A stretch of 13,797 bases of DNA from Paracoccaceae bacterium. GTDB lineage: Bacteria; Pseudomonadota; Alphaproteobacteria; Rhodobacterales; Rhodobacteraceae. The number at the start of each line of letters is the position of its first letter. The stretch's first letter is position 1. The stretch is from contig JAHELH010000032.1 of NCBI GenBank assembly GCA_024644285.1, positions 1 through 13,797 on the forward strand. Direction: 5' to 3'. Positions 7,317 to 13,589 of this stretch are shown here, one piece after another. A model generated the notes under the pieces. It was given only the letters and a program-made list of their open reading frames with translations, searched no databases and had not been told where the DNA came from. The translations under genes were made by a program, and so were the position numbers.

Positions 7317-7369
7317 CCTCCGTTCCTCAGTTGACGGCGCATTCGCGCCAACTGAAACGCCCGCGGAGG
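7317..7369 (-). promoter_or_regulatory. Candidate RNA thermometer in the Hsp20 operon leader
   Basis: On the minus-strand message, CCTCCG (7369-7364) is perfectly complementary to CGGAGG (7322-7317), the Shine-Dalgarno site of the first Hsp20 gene. Between them is a second hairpin (7354-7328): CAGTT pairs with AACTG and GGCGC with GCGCC, around a GAAT loop and a short bulge. It can be extended by three U-A/U-G pairs at its base. Together they form a stacked, branched-free structure that hides the ribosome site and could open on heating, as in the ROSE and fourU elements of small heat-shock genes. It does not show the ROSE consensus clearly, so it would be a distinct type. Confidence 0.45.
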
Positions 7370-7428
7370 TCGGACATGCAACCAGGTTCACCGCTTGGTC
7401 AGCGGTTCGGTGTCAATCGCGCTAGCTG

Positions 7429-7449
7429 TTCGTTCCCAGAGCGAACGAA
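7429..7449. repeat. 7-bp perfect inverted repeat upstream of the Hsp20 operon
   Basis: TTCGTTC (7429-7435) and GAACGAA (7443-7449) are separated by seven bases. It lies about 120 bases upstream of the first Hsp20 start and next to the TTGACA hexamer, so a regulator site is possible. No known binding consensus was recognised. Confidence 0.45.
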
Positions 7450-7659
7450 ACGGCGGTCCGCTTGTCAGCCGAACCTATCGCGTATCCGTGAAACCCCAAC
7501 TGGGCGTTCCGATGCAGATAAAGTGGCGCAATTCGCCGACTTCAAGACCCCTCATGCAAAATCAAGGGCCGCGATCCAATGGCCGTTTGACGCGAATATC
7601 GCATAACCTCGGCGCGGTCCGCGCATGCAAGGTACTCTTCCTCCGCGAAACCTTCCGCC

Positions 7660-8664
7660 TCAACCGGGCGGCAGGGGCAATGCAATCTCGCGCGGGGCGC
7701 CGTCGGCTTCTCCATCGAACAGGATCAGTGCGCGCCGGGACCCCGCCACCGGATCGCCGGGCAGAAACATCAGGGTTTCTGGTTTCTCTCCACCGGGGAG
7801 GTCGATGTCGGCGACGTGCTCGGGCGCGTCCGGCCCGCCGCGCCAGCTCCAGACCGCTCCGGTTGGCGCCTCGTCGCCCAAGGCCGCCGCGACCAGCAGC
7901 AGGAACCGCTCGCCGTCCGCCACGATGTCGCGCACGCCCGCATTGCTCCTGCCCACCGGCAGGTGCGTCAGCACCGGCGCGCACGGCGCACCGGCGAACA
8001 GACAATCGATGCCGACGGAAAAGACCAGCACGCCGTCGCCCAGTGACGGCTGGCGCAGCCCCACGACGGCCCGGCCCCCCGCCACGGCAAGGCCCTCGAT
8101 GTTGATGCCGTTCTCGTCCAGCGGCCGGCGGAAATGCGGCCCGAGGATCCCGTGATCGGACATGACGTCGCTCAGCACGGCGCTGCGTTCGACCTCGGGC
8201 GGCGTGTCTTCGTCGGAAACCGTGAAGGCCGGTTCGCCGGTTTGCGCGTCGACCGGCAAGCGCGACAAGAAATACCGCGAGGACTGGAACTCGCCGGTGG
8301 TTCGGGTCAGGCCGTGCGAGCCGATGACGTAGACGAAACCGTCCTCGTAGGCGATGCCTTCGGCGTCGAGTTCATCCATCTCGACACCGTCGACCTTCTT
8401 GTCGATCAGCCGCAACCGGTCACCCGGCACGATTACGTTGCCCCGGATCTGGAACAGCTGGATGTACTTCTTCTCGTCGTTGACCGCGTAGCACCAGTCG
8501 GGATTGCCGGTAGGGCACAGCGCGCCGCTGATATCCTCGCCGGATTTCTTGTGAAACCCCGGCGCGACGGACCAGCCCTGGGTCGCCGCGGGGTGCAGGA
8601 GGCCGACCAGCGATACGAAGGCAACGGTCAGCGCGAACAGGGCGACGGCTTTGCGAAAGGACAT
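7660..8664 (-). CDS. Exported or membrane-anchored DUF3616 protein
   Basis: A 334-residue protein of unknown function. The start ATG at 8664 (MSFRKAVALF) is preceded by GGAGA at a spacing of 8. A hydrophobic N-terminal segment (about residues 6-23) is a signal peptide or anchor. The DUF3616 hallmark is INIEGLAVAGGRAVVGLRQP near residue 190, with LDAEGIAYEDGFVYVIGSHG earlier, the repeated pattern of a beta-propeller-like fold. Two close cysteine pairs (CPTGNPDWC and CLFAGAPC) fit disulfides in the periplasm. The C-terminus PREIALPLPPG looks complete. It has its own promoter (see 8713-8721) and stands 95 bases after the desulfinase-like gene, so it need not belong to that pathway. A longer frame to 8763 exists but has no ribosome site. 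Confidence 0.8.
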   Translation of the reverse strand: MSFRKAVALFALTVAFVSLVGLLHPAATQGWSVAPGFHKKSGEDISGALCPTGNPDWCYAVNDEKKYIQLFQIRGNVIVPGDRLRLIDKKVDGVEMDELDAEGIAYEDGFVYVIGSHGLTRTTGEFQSSRYFLSRLPVDAQTGEPAFTVSDEDTPPEVERSAVLSDVMSDHGILGPHFRRPLDENGINIEGLAVAGGRAVVGLRQPSLGDGVLVFSVGIDCLFAGAPCAPVLTHLPVGRSNAGVRDIVADGERFLLLVAAALGDEAPTGAVWSWRGGPDAPEHVADIDLPGGEKPETLMFLPGDPVAGSRRALILFDGEADGAPREIALPLPPG

Positions 8665-8712
8665 TCTGCAATTCTCCGGAAACGAGAAACGGACTTCGAC
8701 AATATTCTCCAG

Positions 8713-8721
8713 AGTATAGCA
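8713..8721 (-). promoter_or_regulatory. Extended -10 promoter of the DUF3616 gene
   Basis: On the minus strand TGC-TATACT forms an extended -10 element about 49 bases before the ATG. The -35 region (around TCGACC) is poor, as is usual with extended -10 promoters. It is set in one of the few AT-rich patches of the region. Confidence 0.5.
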
Positions 8722-8759
8722 AAACCCGCGCGTCCGGTCGAGCGGCGCACCCTTCCGGG

Positions 8760-9947
8760 TCACCTATCGGCGGCGTGGCCGTCGCGCGTCTGCGGCGTCC
8801 GGATGCCGAGGATCGCGCCGGCGACCTGGGTGCGCAGGATCTGCGCCGTGCCACCGGCGATGGTGAACATCCGTGCGTCCCGCGCCATGCGCTCCAGCGG
8901 CAGATCACGCGAATAGCCCATCGCGCCGTGGATCTGCAGCGCGTCGTTGGTCACCTTGATCGCGGTTTCCGAAGCGAGGATTTTCGCCTGGGCGGCGGCG
9001 AGCATGTCGGGGAAACCGTCACCCGCGCCGGCCGCCGCGTCGTGCAGCAGCGCGCGGGCGGCCTTCAGGCCGATGGACATGTCCGCCAGCATCCATTGCA
9101 GGCCCTGGAATTCGGCGATGGGACGGCCGAATTGCCGGCGCTTCAGGGCATAGTCCAGCGCCGCCTCGTACGCGCCTTGCGCGATGCCCAGCGCGACGGT
9201 CCCGGCGCCGACGCGCTGCGCGTTGTAGGCATTCATCAGACCGGCGAAACCGCGGCGGATGCCCTCGGTCGGAACGACGATCATGTCGGCGGGAATCTCC
9301 ATGTCCTCGAACCGCACTTCGGTTTCGGGGATGCCGCGCAGACCCATGGCCGGCTCTCGCTTTCCGATCACCAGGCCTGGCGTTTCGCCGCGGACGGCGA
9401 TGAAGCCGGCAATGCCCTGCGGCTGTTCGTCCTCGATCAACCGGGCGAAGACCAGGTGCAGGCGCGAGACGCCGCCGCCGGTGATCCAGTGCTTCGCGCC
9501 GTTAAGGATGTAGCGGTCGCCGCGCTTTTCGGCGGTGGTGGTCATCTCGGTCGCCGCGCTGCCGGCGCCCGGCTCGGTGATGCAGATCGCAGGCTTGTCG
9601 CCGGACAGCACCAGGTCGGCGGCCAGTTTCCTTTGCTTTTCAGTGCCGTAGGCCATGATCGCGCCGATGGCGCCCATATTGGCCTCGACCGTGATCCGGC
9701 CCATGACACCGCAGCAGCGGGCCATTTCCTCGTTCACCAGGACGGCGTCGAGATAGCCGAGGCCGCGCCCGCCATAGGCCTTGGGGATCGTCATCCCCAT
9801 GAAGCCCGCGTCGCGCAGCTTCGCGACGTTGTCCCAGGGGTATTCCTCGGTCCTGTCGATCTCGGCGGCGCGCGGGCGGAACTCGGCCTCGGCCAGCGCG
9901 CGGGCCTGGTTCTGCAGGGTCTTCTGCGCCTCGGACAGCGGCACCAT
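8760..9947 (-). CDS. acd: 3-sulfinopropionyl-CoA desulfinase (acyl-CoA dehydrogenase fold)
   Basis: A 395-residue protein with the full acyl-CoA dehydrogenase fold: FAD/substrate motif ICITEPGAGSAATEM (residues 121-135), WITGGG, RRQFGRPIAEFQ (270-281) and a C-terminal helix MFTIAGGTAQILRTQVAG. Dehydrogenases need a Glu/Asp base in one of two places. Here the IVD/LCAD position is Gln244 (NAQRVGAG) and the MCAD position is Gly365 (IAGGTAQI). The characterised desulfinase of Advenella mimigardefordensis DPN7 also has Gln and Gly there (246 and 366) and needs Arg84; this protein has Arg84 (GVMGRITVEANMG). That enzyme turns 3-sulfinopropionyl-CoA into propionyl-CoA and sulfite, and long stretches here match my memory of it. 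The start at 9947 lies one base after the aldolase stop (TGACATG), so the two genes are coupled. If it is not a desulfinase, it is still most unlikely to be an ordinary dehydrogenase. Confidence 0.78.
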   Translation of the reverse strand: MVPLSEAQKTLQNQARALAEAEFRPRAAEIDRTEEYPWDNVAKLRDAGFMGMTIPKAYGGRGLGYLDAVLVNEEMARCCGVMGRITVEANMGAIGAIMAYGTEKQRKLAADLVLSGDKPAICITEPGAGSAATEMTTTAEKRGDRYILNGAKHWITGGGVSRLHLVFARLIEDEQPQGIAGFIAVRGETPGLVIGKREPAMGLRGIPETEVRFEDMEIPADMIVVPTEGIRRGFAGLMNAYNAQRVGAGTVALGIAQGAYEAALDYALKRRQFGRPIAEFQGLQWMLADMSIGLKAARALLHDAAAGAGDGFPDMLAAAQAKILASETAIKVTNDALQIHGAMGYSRDLPLERMARDARMFTIAGGTAQILRTQVAGAILGIRTPQTRDGHAADR

Positions 9948-9948
9948 G

Positions 9949-10599
9949 TCAACCGCCCTTCCCGGCGCCGTAGCCGTAATTTGTGAATTTTTCACGCACG
10001 CGTTCGATCTCGTCGTCCGGCAGAACCGGCGGTTCGCCGATCTTCAGGCAGTCGAGATATTGCCGCGCCAGCGCCTCGACCTCGACGGCGAGCCACAGCG
10101 CTCGGTCGAGCGAGGGCCCGAGGAAGATCGCGCCGTGATGCGCCAAGAGGCAGGCGTCGCGGTCCTGCAGCGCCTCGACGGCGTGGGCCGACAATTCCGG
10201 CGTGCCGTAGGTGGCGTAGGGAGCGCAGCGGATGTCAGGGCCGCCGGCGGCGGCGATCATGTAATGGATCGCGGGGATCGGACGGTGCATGATCGCGAGC
10301 GCCGTGCAGGCCGGGGGATGGGCGTGGACGATGGCGCCCACCTCGGGCCGCGCCCGCAGGATGTCGAGGTGAAAGCGCCATTCCGAGGACGGCTTGCGCG
10401 GTCCCGCCGCCGTCTCGTCAAAGCCGATCCAGGCGATGTCTTCCGGCGTGGTCTGGTCGTACGGCAACGCCGACGGGGTGATCAGCATGCCCTCGCCCCG
10501 CCGGACCGAGACGTTGCCGGAGGTACCCTGGTTGATGCCCTTCGCCTCCATGGCGAGGCAGGCGGCGATGATGGCGCGGCGGGTCTTGAGCTCGGTCAT
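9949..10599 (-). CDS. Class II aldolase, L-fuculose-phosphate aldolase (FucA)-like
   Basis: A 216-residue zinc aldolase of the same length as Escherichia coli FucA (215). All key residues fall at the FucA numbers: Glu73 (PSSEWRFH) as catalytic acid/base, and His92, His94 (VHAHPP) and His155 (LAHHG) as zinc ligands, with Tyr113 (AIHYMIAAAGG). The phosphate-binding NQGTSGNVS loop (residues 23-31) is also present. FucA splits fuculose 1-phosphate to DHAP and lactaldehyde; close relatives split 5-deoxyribulose 1-phosphate or 5-methylthioribulose 1-phosphate (Ald2, DHAP shunt), or decarboxylate 3-oxo-tetronate 4-phosphate (OtnC). No fucose kinase or isomerase is nearby, so one of these other substrates, or one tied to the desulfinase gene that follows by one base, is possible. 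ATG at 10599 is chosen by match to FucA; upstream residues to 11226 are the complement of the BKACE gene. Confidence 0.88.
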   Translation of the reverse strand: MTELKTRRAIIAACLAMEAKGINQGTSGNVSVRRGEGMLITPSALPYDQTTPEDIAWIGFDETAAGPRKPSSEWRFHLDILRARPEVGAIVHAHPPACTALAIMHRPIPAIHYMIAAAGGPDIRCAPYATYGTPELSAHAVEALQDRDACLLAHHGAIFLGPSLDRALWLAVEVEALARQYLDCLKIGEPPVLPDDEIERVREKFTNYGYGAGKGG

Positions 10600-10732
10600 G
10601 GGCACGGATCCGGTTGCGGGTCTGACGGAGTGTTCCCCAGAACGCGGGCTGGGGCAATCCGGTGCCGGGCGATTGGGCATGGTGCGGGCGCTGGATATGC
10701 GTATCTTCAAAGAGCGGAAGCTGGGGGACACG
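10600..10732. promoter_or_regulatory. Divergent promoter region between the aldolase and BKACE operons
   Basis: A 133-base gap separates the two divergent starts. It contains a perfect inverted repeat CCCCAG/CTGGGG (10635-10640 and 10649-10654, 8-base spacer), a possible operator, and a small GATA-TGCG-TATC palindrome at about 10694-10705. No clear sigma-70 promoter was made out on either strand. No regulator gene for this locus is in the window. Confidence 0.45.
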
Positions 10733-11665
10733 ATGGGCAAGCCGGTCATCATCACATGCGCGCCGACGGGGGCGATCCACACGCCGTCGATGTCGCCCCA
10801 CCTGCCGGTGACGCCGTCAGAGATCGCCGAGGCCAGTATCGAGGCAGCCGAGGCGGGGGCGGCGATCATCCACCTGCACGCCCGCGACCCGCAGGACGGC
10901 CGGCCCGACCCGCGGCCCGAAACCTTCATGCAGTTCCTGCCGCGGATCAAGCAGGCGACCGACGCGGTGCTGAACATCTCGACCGGCGGCGGGTTCAACA
11001 TGACCATGGACGAGCGGTTGCTCGCGGCGACGACGACCAGCGCCGAGATGGCCTCGCTGAACATGGGGTCGATGAATTTCGGGACATTCCCGCTGCTGGA
11101 GAAATATTCCGACTGGAAGCACGAGTGGGAACCGGCGTTGCTAGCCAAGACCAAGGATTTCATCTTTCCCAATACCTTCGCGACCATCGAATATGCGCTG
11201 AAGGCGCTGGGCGAGAGACACGGCACCCGGTTCGAGTTCGAGTGCTACGATCTCGGCCACCTCTACAACGTGGCATATTTCGTGGACAAGGGCCTGATCA
11301 AGCCGCCGTTCTTCATCCAGATGGTGTTTGGGATCCTCGGCGGCATGGGCGCGGATCACGACAACATGAGCCACCTTCACATGACCGCAAAGAAGCTGTT
11401 CGGCGAAGACAATTACGAGTGGTCGGTGCTGGCGGCGGGACGCCACCAGATGCCGTTCGCCACCCAGGCCGCGATGCTGGGCGGCAACCTGCGGGTCGGG
11501 CTGGAGGACAGCCTTTACATTGGGCGCGGCGAATTGGCCAAGTCGAATGCAGAGCAGGTGCGCAGGATACGGACGATCCTCGAGGCGCTGGGGCTGAGCG
11601 TGGCCACACCGGCGGAGGCGCGGCAAAGGCTGGCGCTGAAGGGCGGCGACCAGGTGGCGTTCTGA
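10733..11665 (+). CDS. Beta-keto acid cleavage enzyme (BKACE, DUF849 family)
   Basis: A 310-residue TIM-barrel enzyme of the BKACE family, named after Kce (3-keto-5-aminohexanoate cleavage enzyme of lysine fermentation). These enzymes condense a beta-keto acid with acetyl-CoA and split it to acetoacetate plus a new acyl-CoA. Zinc ligands are His47 and His49 in IIHLHARD and Glu258 in RVGLEDSLY. Arg254 and the catalytic Asp259 of the same motif are present, so the enzyme should be active. N-terminal ITCAPTGAIHTPSMSPHLP and LNISTGGG (phosphate-type loop) also fit the family. GGGGGA lies before the ATG at 10733; earlier in-frame ATGs at 10680 and 10697 lack a comparable site. The R-group of the keto acid is undetermined. 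The stop overlaps the next start (TGATG). Confidence 0.92.
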   Translation: MGKPVIITCAPTGAIHTPSMSPHLPVTPSEIAEASIEAAEAGAAIIHLHARDPQDGRPDPRPETFMQFLPRIKQATDAVLNISTGGGFNMTMDERLLAATTTSAEMASLNMGSMNFGTFPLLEKYSDWKHEWEPALLAKTKDFIFPNTFATIEYALKALGERHGTRFEFECYDLGHLYNVAYFVDKGLIKPPFFIQMVFGILGGMGADHDNMSHLHMTAKKLFGEDNYEWSVLAAGRHQMPFATQAAMLGGNLRVGLEDSLYIGRGELAKSNAEQVRRIRTILEALGLSVATPAEARQRLALKGGDQVAF

Positions 11666-12459
11666 TGGAGAAGGTGGAACATCGTGCCGCCCGGGCCGAG
11701 CGGATCGTGCGCGAGGCGGGCAAGCTGGCGCTGAGCTTCTTTCACTCGCCGGACGCGCTGCGGGTCGAGCGCAAGGGCCACCAGGATTTCGTCAGCCAGG
11801 CCGACCGCGAAGTTGAGATGTTCATCCGCGACGCGCTGGACGCGGCCTTTCCGGATGACGGGATTGTCGGCGAGGAGCACGACCGGGTGTCCGGCACCAC
11901 CGGCTGGACATGGGTCATCGATCCCATCGACGGCACCACCAATTTCGTCACCCAGATACCGGCCTGGACGGTGGTGCTGGCGGGGGTGGCGGAGGGACGG
12001 ACGCAGATCGGTGTCATCTACGACGCCTGCCATGACGAGATGTTCGTCGCTACGCGCGGCATGGGCGCGCGACTGAACGGGCGGGCGCTGGCGGTCGAGG
12101 GTGGCAAGGGATTGCGGGAGGGATCCGTCGGGACCGGCTTTTCGAACCGGGTGCCGACCGACGGCGTCGCGCGGCTGGTCACCGGAGTGCTGGCCGAAGG
12201 CGGCGTGTTTCATCGCAACGCGTCCGGCGCGCTGTCGCTGGCCTATGTCGCGGCGGGGCGGCTGCTGGGCTACGCCGAGGAGCACATGAACGCCTGGGAC
12301 TGCCTGGCCGGGCAGTTGCTGGTGGCCGAGGCGGGGGGCTGCGTCGAGGACCAGGACGCCGATGCGATGATCGAGGCCGGGGGCCGGGTGATCGTCGGCG
12401 CGCCCGGCGCGTGGGACGATCTGCTGCGGATCTCGGAGGCGGCGTTTGCGGCGGGGTAG
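11665..12459 (+). CDS. Inositol monophosphatase family protein (SuhB/IMPase type)
   Basis: A 264-residue lithium-sensitive-type phosphatase of the usual IMPase length. Metal ligands are Glu70 (IVGEEHD), Asp86 and Asp89 in WVIDPIDGTTNF, and Asp212 in NAWDCLAGQLLVAEAGG. The family hydrolyses inositol 1-phosphate and similar sugar or amino-alcohol monophosphates in the cytosol; in alphaproteobacteria some members serve as histidinol-phosphatase (HisN). The DPIDGTTNF motif resembles SuhB/IMPase, not the DPLDGTKEF of the sulfur-related nucleotidase CysQ. ATG at 11665 overlaps the BKACE stop by one base, so translation is coupled and a phosphorylated intermediate in the same pathway is likely. The same frame is open upstream to 9781, which is only the complement of the minus-strand genes and the BKACE shadow. 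Confidence 0.92.
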   Translation: MEKVEHRAARAERIVREAGKLALSFFHSPDALRVERKGHQDFVSQADREVEMFIRDALDAAFPDDGIVGEEHDRVSGTTGWTWVIDPIDGTTNFVTQIPAWTVVLAGVAEGRTQIGVIYDACHDEMFVATRGMGARLNGRALAVEGGKGLREGSVGTGFSNRVPTDGVARLVTGVLAEGGVFHRNASGALSLAYVAAGRLLGYAEEHMNAWDCLAGQLLVAEAGGCVEDQDADAMIEAGGRVIVGAPGAWDDLLRISEAAFAAG

Positions 12460-12474
12460 CGCGCTTTTGCGGGG

Positions 12475-12491
12475 TGTCCCCATGGGGGACA
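12475..12491 (+). terminator. Hairpin after the IMPase gene
   Basis: TGTCCCC (12475-12481) and GGGGACA (12485-12491) form a perfect 7-bp stem with an ATG loop, 15 bases after the stop codon. There is no T-run after it, so it may end or only stabilise the BKACE-IMPase message. Confidence 0.4.
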
Positions 12492-12580
12492 TGGGGTTAA
12501 GGCTTTGGGATTGTTGGTGATAGCGATAACAGAGCGAGGCGGGCTGTGGGTGATAATAGGCAGCCTACTCTGAGAAAGAT

Positions 12581-13339
12581 ATGAAAGGTCAAATTGTGAA
12601 CACGGGGCGACAGGCTGGTGGCGGAATTTCAAGACGATTCATTCACGCAGCGCTGAAACTCTCTATCTACTTGATTCCATTTGGAAATGTTAGTGCCCAA
12701 GAGCTGCCCCCGAACCTCGTCCAGTTGAACACGCGAATATTCGACGTTCGGGTGGATGCAACGACGCTTCATCGCGATCCAGATTTCATTCCTCTGAACA
12801 GGGCCCGCTGGCTGGGCAACTTTCTCGAAAGTGATCCGATTATGGACGGCGCCGTATTCCACATCAATGTCTTGCAGCAGCCCGTTTATCAGTTGTGGAA
12901 ATTTCCCGGTCCCGGAAACTCTTACAAATATTCAGATGGAATTCCTGCGCGGCTTCAATTTATCGGCTACAGGGTTCAAACAGCGGCCCCCGTCAAACTC
13001 GGTAGGTTGATTCACTTGCATTATCTGCCCGAGAGCGCCGACCCGGATCATGCGGCTAGCTGCTCAACAACCACTACCGGTGGGAAACTGACATTCTGCG
13101 CCGTCTACGCCAACTACCCGCCCGATCCGAACATATTTCTGTTAGCGCGAATCTACGACCCGGATCGATTCGAGAACGGGAATTCGTCGTTCGAGGCCAT
13201 CGCAAAGCGAATGCGCCAGATCGCCTATTGCCTCGACGTGACGGAAACCGTCAACAATCGTGCCGGGGAGCAGACTGAAAGCGAACTGCCTCTCGAGGGT
13301 GAATTTGATCTCTCAAAATGTCCCGTGCCGATATCGTGA
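12581..13339 (+). CDS. Exported protein of unknown function, lower-GC gene
   Basis: I do not recognise this 252-residue protein. The N-terminus reads as a signal peptide: a long basic region with a twin arginine (ISRRFIHAA, residues 16-24), a hydrophobic stretch (AALKLSIYLIPFG), and a cleavage site after VSA at residue 39. The twin arginine makes Tat export conceivable. The mature part has four cysteines (CSTTTTGG...FC, YCLDV, SKCPV), suiting two disulfides in the periplasm, and mixed short strands such as HINVLQQPVYQLWKF and IHLHYLP. The codon and base use differ from all other genes here: bases 12841-12960 are 57/120 G+C, against visibly higher values around. That and the lack of a functional link to the neighbours suggest acquisition by transfer. 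GAGAAAG precedes the ATG. Its stop codon lies within one arm of an 11-bp inverted repeat. Confidence 0.75.
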   Translation: MKGQIVNTGRQAGGGISRRFIHAALKLSIYLIPFGNVSAQELPPNLVQLNTRIFDVRVDATTLHRDPDFIPLNRARWLGNFLESDPIMDGAVFHINVLQQPVYQLWKFPGPGNSYKYSDGIPARLQFIGYRVQTAAPVKLGRLIHLHYLPESADPDHAASCSTTTTGGKLTFCAVYANYPPDPNIFLLARIYDPDRFENGNSSFEAIAKRMRQIAYCLDVTETVNNRAGEQTESELPLEGEFDLSKCPVPIS

Positions 13340-13405
13340 CAGGCCCGCGGATGGCGTTGTGGGCGATGGAGGCGGTGTGGCGAAAGCCGAATAAGTCACG
13401 ATATC
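13330..13405. repeat. 11-bp perfect inverted repeat flanking a 54-base spacer
   Basis: GATATCGTGAC (13330-13340) and GTCACGATATC (13395-13405) are exact reverse complements. The left arm includes the stop codon of the exported-protein gene. The spacer has no gene. It may be a transcription-ending structure, a regulator site, or the footprint of a past insertion. Confidence 0.65.
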
Positions 13406-13589
13406 AAGTGGCTTGCGGCGTGCCATCGACGTGAACAGGAATTGCGGCACCGTTCAACCTTATCCATGCCCGGTTTTGCTATCGACGATTGCGCTGATGA
13501 GCAATCAAACGAAAATACCACCAGAATGCGGACTGGCCCCCGTGCGGGGCCTGCGCTAAGGCGGGCGGGCAGAGAGCGGGACGGCTGGC
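13406..13589. other. Intergenic region before metG
   Basis: No gene was recognised. It contains a GATTGC/GCAATC inverted repeat (13487-13492 and 13501-13506) and a GGCCCC/GGGGCC hairpin (13535-13540 and 13546-13551), neither followed by a T-run. The metG promoter should lie here, but I could not place it. I see no riboswitch that I recognise. Confidence 0.4.

Larger units (their letters stand above)
7311..7659. other. Non-coding region holding the Hsp20 operon promoter and leader
   Basis: No credible gene was found in these 349 bases; open frames here have no family resemblance. The Hsp20 operon must start within it on the minus strand. A TTGACA hexamer is present on the minus strand at 7411-7416, but no good -10 follows at 16-18 bases, and I could not make out a clear RpoH promoter (CTTG plus CCCCAT type). 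A 7-bp inverted repeat is at 7429-7449. The leader structure at 7317-7369 and a short GCGCG/CGCGC hairpin at 7612-7624, past the end of the DUF3616 gene, are the other structures seen. Confidence 0.5.

Noticed and set aside
7331..8105. Plus-strand open frames at 7331-7606 and 7395-8105
   Set aside because: No recognisable family, no good ribosome site, and they run through the Hsp20 leader region or antisense to the DUF3616 gene.
8760..9947. Ordinary butyryl/isovaleryl-CoA dehydrogenase
   Set aside because: No Glu or Asp at either catalytic-base position, and Arg84 fits the desulfinase.
9781..11664. The upstream part of an 892-codon plus-strand frame that ends as the IMPase gene, suggesting a fusion
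   Set aside because: Upstream of 11665 the frame is antisense to the desulfinase and aldolase genes and out of frame with BKACE. The IMPase begins properly at the ATG overlapping the BKACE stop.
11665..12459. IMPase-family gene as CysQ (sulfur-assimilation nucleotidase), which would fit a sulfur locus
   Set aside because: The motif is DPIDGTTNF, as in SuhB/IMPase; CysQ has a DPLDGTKEF-type motif.
13487..13551. Riboswitch or attenuator before metG
   Set aside because: Only short hairpins without a T-run or a known aptamer pattern; T-box control is not expected in this type of organism.
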